NCBI GenBank assembly: GCA_049284695.1
Contig: JBAPYK010000428.1
Span: 1-17,906 of the forward strand
Direction: 5' to 3'
Source of the DNA: Rhodoplanes sp049284695
GTDB lineage: Bacteria > Pseudomonadota > Alphaproteobacteria > Rhizobiales > Xanthobacteraceae
DNA: 17,906 nucleotides
Below the pieces are notes generated by a model, which saw only the letters and a list, made by a program, of their open reading frames with translations, had not been told where the DNA came from and did not search any database. Numbering within the stretch: position 1 is the first letter of the stretch; each line of letters begins with the position of its first letter. Positions 14,517 to 17,906 of the stretch are shown here, in pieces. The position numbers and the translations under genes are program-made.

Positions 14517-16013
14517 ATGCCAGATAGTCTTCGGGTCAAATTTGCTCCCATCGCGGCACCGCGCACGGGTGTTCTGGTAGTGTTCTGTGACGATGGGTTG
14601 CGGGTGGGCTCGGCTACACGTGCTGTTCTGGGGGGCGCCGCAGCGCTGCTTGCACGCGCCGCCGGCGCCGAGGGGTTCAAGGGCAAGCTCGGTTCCGCCC
14701 TTGATATTGCCGCGCCTGCGGGCCTCAAGGCTGACCGACTCGTGGTTGTGGGACTCGGCAAGCCGAAGGACCTAAAGCCCTTCGATTCGCTCAAGCTCGG
14801 CGGGGCGGGACTAGGCAAAGCCCCCCCTGCGGCGCGTGAAGTTACGATGATCGCCGAATACCCGTCTGGAGCGATGGATCCCGAGGTTGTCGCCGACCTC
14901 GCGCTCGGGGCGCGCCTGCGCGCCTATCGCTTCGACCGCTACAAGACCAAGCGCAAGGAGGAAGAGGAACGCCCGGACGCGGTGACGCTTACTCTCGGGG
15001 CCGCCGATCCGGCGGCGGCGCGGCGCGCCTTTGTCGATCGCGCGGCGGTTGCCGACGGGGTCGTGTTCGCGCGCGATCTCGTCAATGAACCGCCAAACGT
15101 GTTGTTTCCCGACTCCTTCGCCCGCCGGGCGCTCGCGCTTCGCCGCACCGGCGTCGCGGTCGAGGTGCTCGAGCCGCGCAAATTGCGCCGGCTCGGCATG
15201 GGCGCGCTGCTCGCCGTCGGCCAGGGCTCCGCGCATGAGAGCCGGGTGGTGGTCATGCGCTGGAATGGCGGCCGAAAGGGCGACAAGTCGCTCGCCTTCA
15301 TCGGCAAGGGCGTGTGCTTCGACACCGGCGGCATTTCGATCAAGCCGGCGCAGAACATGGAGGACATGAAAGGCGATATGGCGGGCGCGGCCTGCGTCGT
15401 CGGGCTGATGCATGCGCTCGCCGCGCGCGACGCCAAGGTCAACGCCGTCGGCGTGATCGGGCTTGTTGAGAACATGCCGGACGGCAAGGCGCAGCGACCC
15501 GGCGACATCGTGACGACGATGTCCGGCCAGACTATCGAGGTGATCAACACCGACGCGGAGGGCCGGCTCGTGCTCGCCGACGTGCTTCATTACACGGCCA
15601 ATCGGTTCAAGCCGCGGCTGATGATCGATCTGGCGACGCTGACGGGGGCGATCATGGTGGCGCTCGGGCAGGAGATCGCGGGCCTGTTCACCAATGACGA
15701 CAAGCTTGCCGAACAGCTCGCCAAGGCAGGGGAGGCGACGGGCGAGCGGGTCTGGCGCATGCCGCTGGGGCCGGAATACGACAAGCTGATCGATTCGAAA
15801 TTCGCCGACATGAAGAACACTGGCGGCCGCCATGGCGGGGCGATCACTGCGGCGCAACTGCTCCAGCGGTTCGTCGGCAAGACGCCGTGGGCGCACCTCG
15901 ACATCGCCGGCACCGCCATGGGCTCGCCGCAGACCGACATCAACAAGAGCTGGAGCTCGGGCTGGGGCGTTCGCCTGCTCGATCGCTTCGTGGCGGATTA
16001 CTACGAGAGGTAG
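14517..16013 (+). CDS. pepA: Leucyl aminopeptidase PepA (M17)
   Basis: Cytosolic dimetal aminopeptidase removing N-terminal leucine and other residues from peptides; in E. coli PepA is also a DNA-binding architectural protein in Xer recombination and carAB control. The 498-residue product has the M17 two-domain length. Metal ligands and catalytic residues are Lys264, Asp269, Lys276, Asp287, Asp346, Glu348 and Arg350, all offset by six from the E. coli positions (Lys270, Asp275, Lys282, Asp293, Asp352, Glu354, Arg356). The signature NTDAEGRL is at 344-351. The start ATG 14517 follows TGAGGA (14505-14510) by 6 nt. It is followed by holC after 49 nt, a conserved pepA-holC pair. Confidence 0.97.
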   Translation: MPDSLRVKFAPIAAPRTGVLVVFCDDGLRVGSATRAVLGGAAALLARAAGAEGFKGKLGSALDIAAPAGLKADRLVVVGLGKPKDLKPFDSLKLGGAGLGKAPPAAREVTMIAEYPSGAMDPEVVADLALGARLRAYRFDRYKTKRKEEEERPDAVTLTLGAADPAAARRAFVDRAAVADGVVFARDLVNEPPNVLFPDSFARRALALRRTGVAVEVLEPRKLRRLGMGALLAVGQGSAHESRVVVMRWNGGRKGDKSLAFIGKGVCFDTGGISIKPAQNMEDMKGDMAGAACVVGLMHALAARDAKVNAVGVIGLVENMPDGKAQRPGDIVTTMSGQTIEVINTDAEGRLVLADVLHYTANRFKPRLMIDLATLTGAIMVALGQEIAGLFTNDDKLAEQLAKAGEATGERVWRMPLGPEYDKLIDSKFADMKNTGGRHGGAITAAQLLQRFVGKTPWAHLDIAGTAMGSPQTDINKSWSSGWGVRLLDRFVADYYER

Positions 16014-16062
16014 AGGATGAAGCGATTCTCAGTGGTGATCTCGCGGCTATGAGAGCCAATGC

Positions 16063-16515
16063 ATGACCGAGCTTCTGTTCTATCATCTCGAACGCCGGTC
16101 GCTGGAGGCGGTGCTGCCGCAGCTCCTGGAGAAATCGCTTGCCCGCGGCTGGCGCGTCGTCGTGCAATCTTCCTCGGAGGAGCGCGTCGAAGCACTCGAC
16201 GCGCACCTGTGGACTTATCGCGACGACAGTTTCCTGCCCCACGGCACGTTTCGTGAGAGCCTGGCCGCCGATCAGCCGATCCTGCTCACCGTCCATGACG
16301 ACAACCCAAACCTGGCATCGGTGCGTTTCCTGATCGATCGCGCCCAGCCGCCCGCGGATGCGAGGTCCTATGAACGCATCGTCGTTCTGTTCGACGGCGA
16401 GGACGAGGAGGCGCGCGCCGAGGCGCGCGAGCTGTGGCGAACGAAAAAGGCTGAGGGTTTCGAGGTGACCTACTGGCAATGCGATGAATACGGACGCTGG
16501 CAGCAGCGCGGCTAG
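16063..16515 (+). CDS. holC: DNA polymerase III chi subunit HolC
   Basis: Chi subunit of the clamp-loader complex, linking the polymerase III holoenzyme to single-strand-binding protein. The 150-residue product is close to E. coli chi (147) and shows the family pattern: N-terminal FYHLERRSLEAVLPQLLEKS, a central Rossmann-like fold with WTYRDDSFLPHG (50-61), QPILLTVHDDNPN, and the C-terminal ERIVVLFDG followed by a helix and FEVTYWQCDEYGRW. The HG and FLPHG residues are typical. It lies 49 nt after pepA and is presumably co-transcribed. No alternative start is convincing. Confidence 0.93.
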   Translation: MTELLFYHLERRSLEAVLPQLLEKSLARGWRVVVQSSSEERVEALDAHLWTYRDDSFLPHGTFRESLAADQPILLTVHDDNPNLASVRFLIDRAQPPADARSYERIVVLFDGEDEEARAEARELWRTKKAEGFEVTYWQCDEYGRWQQRG

Positions 16516-16582
16516 CCGGCCCCTTGGCTGCCCGTCACCGATGGGTCGCCATGATGGTGTCGAAAAATTAGTATGGTTGGAA

Positions 16583-16588
16583 TATAGT
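16583..16588 (+). promoter_or_regulatory. Possible -10 element for the lipoprotein gene
   Basis: TATAGT (16583-16588) lies in the AT-rich stretch 16560-16595, unusual for this window, about 45 nt upstream of the lipoprotein start. No good -35 is evident. A bulged hairpin (CACC 16536-16539 / GGTG 16556-16559, ATGG 16541-16544 / CCAT 16549-16552) precedes it and may mark the end of the holC transcript, though without a T run. Confidence 0.35.
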
Positions 16589-16632
16589 TATTCCTGTTGA
16601 ACACCTGCGCGAGGATGGGACGGGGCCCAAAC

Positions 16633-17184
16633 ATGCGAGGATCTAATCCAGGATTCCATCAAGTGCTGATCTTGGCTGTCGTGGCGAGCGCCGTGGCTAC
16701 CGGCGCCTGCTCCAACATGCCGGGCTGGGCCGATGTGAAGCTGCCGTCGGCCAGCACGTTTCTGCCGACAACTTCAAACTCTTTCAATCAGGCCGCGATC
16801 AACTCGTCGAAGCCGGTACGCGCGACCGACCTCGTGGACGCGCAGGGTCTTTGCGCCGGCGGCGCAACGGCAAGCGCGGGCGAGCCAGGAACGAACTTGA
16901 ACACGGTCGCGCTCGATATGACGGAATGCCAGGTGGTGCAGGCGCTGGGCGTCCCGCAGGCGACCGATATTACCAAAAATGCGCGCGGCGAGCGGACCGT
17001 GACCCTGACCTATCTCGGGACCGAGCGGGCCGGCCTCTATCGCTTCGTCCGTGGTCGGCTGGTGTCGATCGAGCGCGCACCGGGCGCCGAGCCCGAGCGC
17101 CCGGCCAACAACCGCAATCGAAGAAGCAGCAGCCGGCCTGACTCAGCGCCCGCCACTGGCCTTTTGCCGGCAATCCCGTCTTAA
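16633..17184 (+). CDS. BamE/SmpA-like lipoprotein, uncharacterised
   Basis: Predicted outer-membrane lipoprotein. From ATG 16633 it is 183 residues with a lipoprotein signal peptide: hydrophobic VLILAVVASAVATG and Cys26 in TGAC. A low-complexity Ser/Thr/Asn linker follows, then a compact domain (about 90-145) with TECQVVQALGVPQATDI, TVTLTYLG and GLYRFVRGRLVSIERAP; the order resembles the SmpA/OmlA (BamE) fold. The C-terminus is disordered and Arg/Pro/Ser-rich. TTG 16597 and ATG 16615 are in frame but lengthen the n-region. I infer a role near the Bam complex or envelope only from this resemblance. It follows the AT-rich promoter-like stretch rather than being tightly linked to holC. Confidence 0.65.
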   Translation: MRGSNPGFHQVLILAVVASAVATGACSNMPGWADVKLPSASTFLPTTSNSFNQAAINSSKPVRATDLVDAQGLCAGGATASAGEPGTNLNTVALDMTECQVVQALGVPQATDITKNARGERTVTLTYLGTERAGLYRFVRGRLVSIERAPGAEPERPANNRNRRSSSRPDSAPATGLLPAIPS

Positions 17185-17239
17185 CGGCGCGAGGCGGGCG
17201 GCGATCTAGGCCGCAAGCCCGGCGAATTGGCCTGCGCGG

Positions 17240-17258
17240 CGCGGGCAAACCTCCCGCG
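17240..17258 (+). repeat. Hairpin after the lipoprotein gene
   Basis: CGCGGG (17240-17245) pairs with CCCGCG (17253-17258) over a 7-nt loop. There is no T run after it, so it is at most a weak terminator. Confidence 0.35.
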
Positions 17259-17265
17259 AGAGCGA

Positions 17266-17326
17266 CACAATTGCGTGCGAAGGAGGCGTTCCGACCCTGT
17301 CCGGAACGCCGGACGACCCACAATTG
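17266..17326. repeat. 9-bp hairpin flanked by 8-bp direct repeats
   Basis: GGCGTTCCG (17285-17293) and CGGAACGCC (17302-17310) are perfect reverse complements over an 8-nt loop. CACAATTG occurs identically at 17266-17273 and 17319-17326, flanking the hairpin. A strong Shine-Dalgarno-like AAGGAGG (about 17280-17286) abuts the left arm but has no start codon at normal spacing. The unit lies 9 nt upstream of the following start codon. Confidence 0.6.
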
Positions 17327-17334
17327 AATAGATC

Positions 17335-17906
17335 ATGACCCCCAACCCCCACAATTCCACTTCGCCCCTGCGCCGGCTCATCCACGCGCTGGCGGTCGCA
17401 GCAACGTGCGCGCTCGCACTCGGCGTCGCCGCGCCGGCCTTCCCGCAGACGCAGCGCCAAATGCAACCGGCGAGCGAAGCGCGGCGGCCGAATGCTCCCG
17501 CATCCGACGCCGACCGCGCGCGCGCTTCCGCCGACGAGACCAAGCCCGCCACGGCTGCGACCGAGACCAACCGCGCGAGCCCGTCGGCGGAGACCGGGCA
17601 GCAGTCGGCCGGGCGCGATCACGCCGCGCAGGAGGCAACGCGCAAACTTCCGGCCGATGCAATCACCGATCACACGCTCGCTCTTCCCGGACGCACGTTG
17701 CGCTTTAAGGCGACCGCCGGATCGATCCCGCTATTCGACGGGGATGGCGGCAAGCTCCAGGCTGAGATCGCCTATGTCGCCTTTGTCTCGGGTGACCCGG
17801 CCGCCGGTCGCCCGGTGACCTTCGTTTTCAACGGCGGGCCCGGCGCAGCCTCGGCCTATCTCAATATCGGCGCGCTCGGTCCCTGGCGGCTGCCCTTCGA
17901 CCGCAT
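17335..17906 (+). CDS. S10-family serine carboxypeptidase, 3' truncated by window edge
   Basis: Start of a secreted S10-type serine carboxypeptidase; 190 codons are visible and the frame is open at the right edge. A signal peptide (about 1-38; basic RRLIH then ALAVAATCALALGVAA, APA cleavage region) is followed by a long Ala/Thr/Glu/Arg-rich linker (about 42-104) and then the catalytic domain beginning near residue 105. YVAFVSGDPAAGRPVTFVFN followed by NGGPGAAS (166-173, the oxyanion-hole NGGPG motif) and LGPWRLPFD are typical of bacterial S10 members. The catalytic Ser, Asp and His lie beyond the window. ATG 17335 is forced by an in-frame TAG at 17329-17331. No clear ribosome-binding site precedes it within 15 nt. 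Confidence 0.85.
   Translation, partial: MTPNPHNSTSPLRRLIHALAVAATCALALGVAAPAFPQTQRQMQPASEARRPNAPASDADRARASADETKPATAATETNRASPSAETGQQSAGRDHAAQEATRKLPADAITDHTLALPGRTLRFKATAGSIPLFDGDGGKLQAEIAYVAFVSGDPAAGRPVTFVFNGGPGAASAYLNIGALGPWRLPFDR

Noticed and set aside
1..17906. CRISPR arrays, IS elements, tRNA or rRNA genes, toxin-antitoxin or defence genes
   Set aside because: No repeated spacer-like arrays, transposase motifs, cloverleaf candidates or defence domains were seen; gene content is ordinary core genome.

Overview
This window is a high-GC chromosomal stretch of core housekeeping genes. The gene order (fabD-fabG-acpP-fabF-mltG-yicC-gmk facing rsmA-pdxA-surA-like-lptD-lptG, then pepA-holC divergently) and the protein sequences point to an alphaproteobacterium, most likely Rhizobiales of the Bradyrhizobium/Xanthobacteraceae type. 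That placement rests on remembered family features and synteny, not on a search.

Layout. Positions 1-312 hold no convincing gene and look like a divergent promoter region. From 313 to 7275 the plus strand carries type II fatty-acid synthesis (malonyl transacylase FabD, ketoreductase FabG, acyl carrier protein AcpP, ketosynthase FabF). These are followed by the murein terminase MltG, a YicC/YloC-family endoribonuclease and guanylate kinase. A good intrinsic-terminator candidate lies after fabF. From 7307 to 14037 the minus strand carries a tightly packed envelope and maintenance operon, read right to left: lptG, lptD, a SurA-like periplasmic chaperone, pdxA and rsmA. Several of its junctions overlap or nearly abut. 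A 479-bp gap then leads to plus-strand pepA and holC, a BamE-like lipoprotein gene, and the first 190 codons of an S10-type serine carboxypeptidase cut by the window edge.

How they fit together: the left block makes acyl chains and processes nascent peptidoglycan, the minus-strand block exports and inserts LPS and assists outer-membrane protein folding, and vitamin B6, 16S rRNA methylation, GMP kinase and replication-clamp-loader genes are interspersed as is usual in this clade.

Nothing here looks like a new defence, mobile or secondary-metabolism system. I see no CRISPR, IS element, tRNA or rRNA. The observations most worth checking are the absence of lptF between lptG and pepA, and a set of inverted and direct repeats in the intergenic regions upstream of fabD, fabF, mltG, the surA-like gene and the S10 peptidase.
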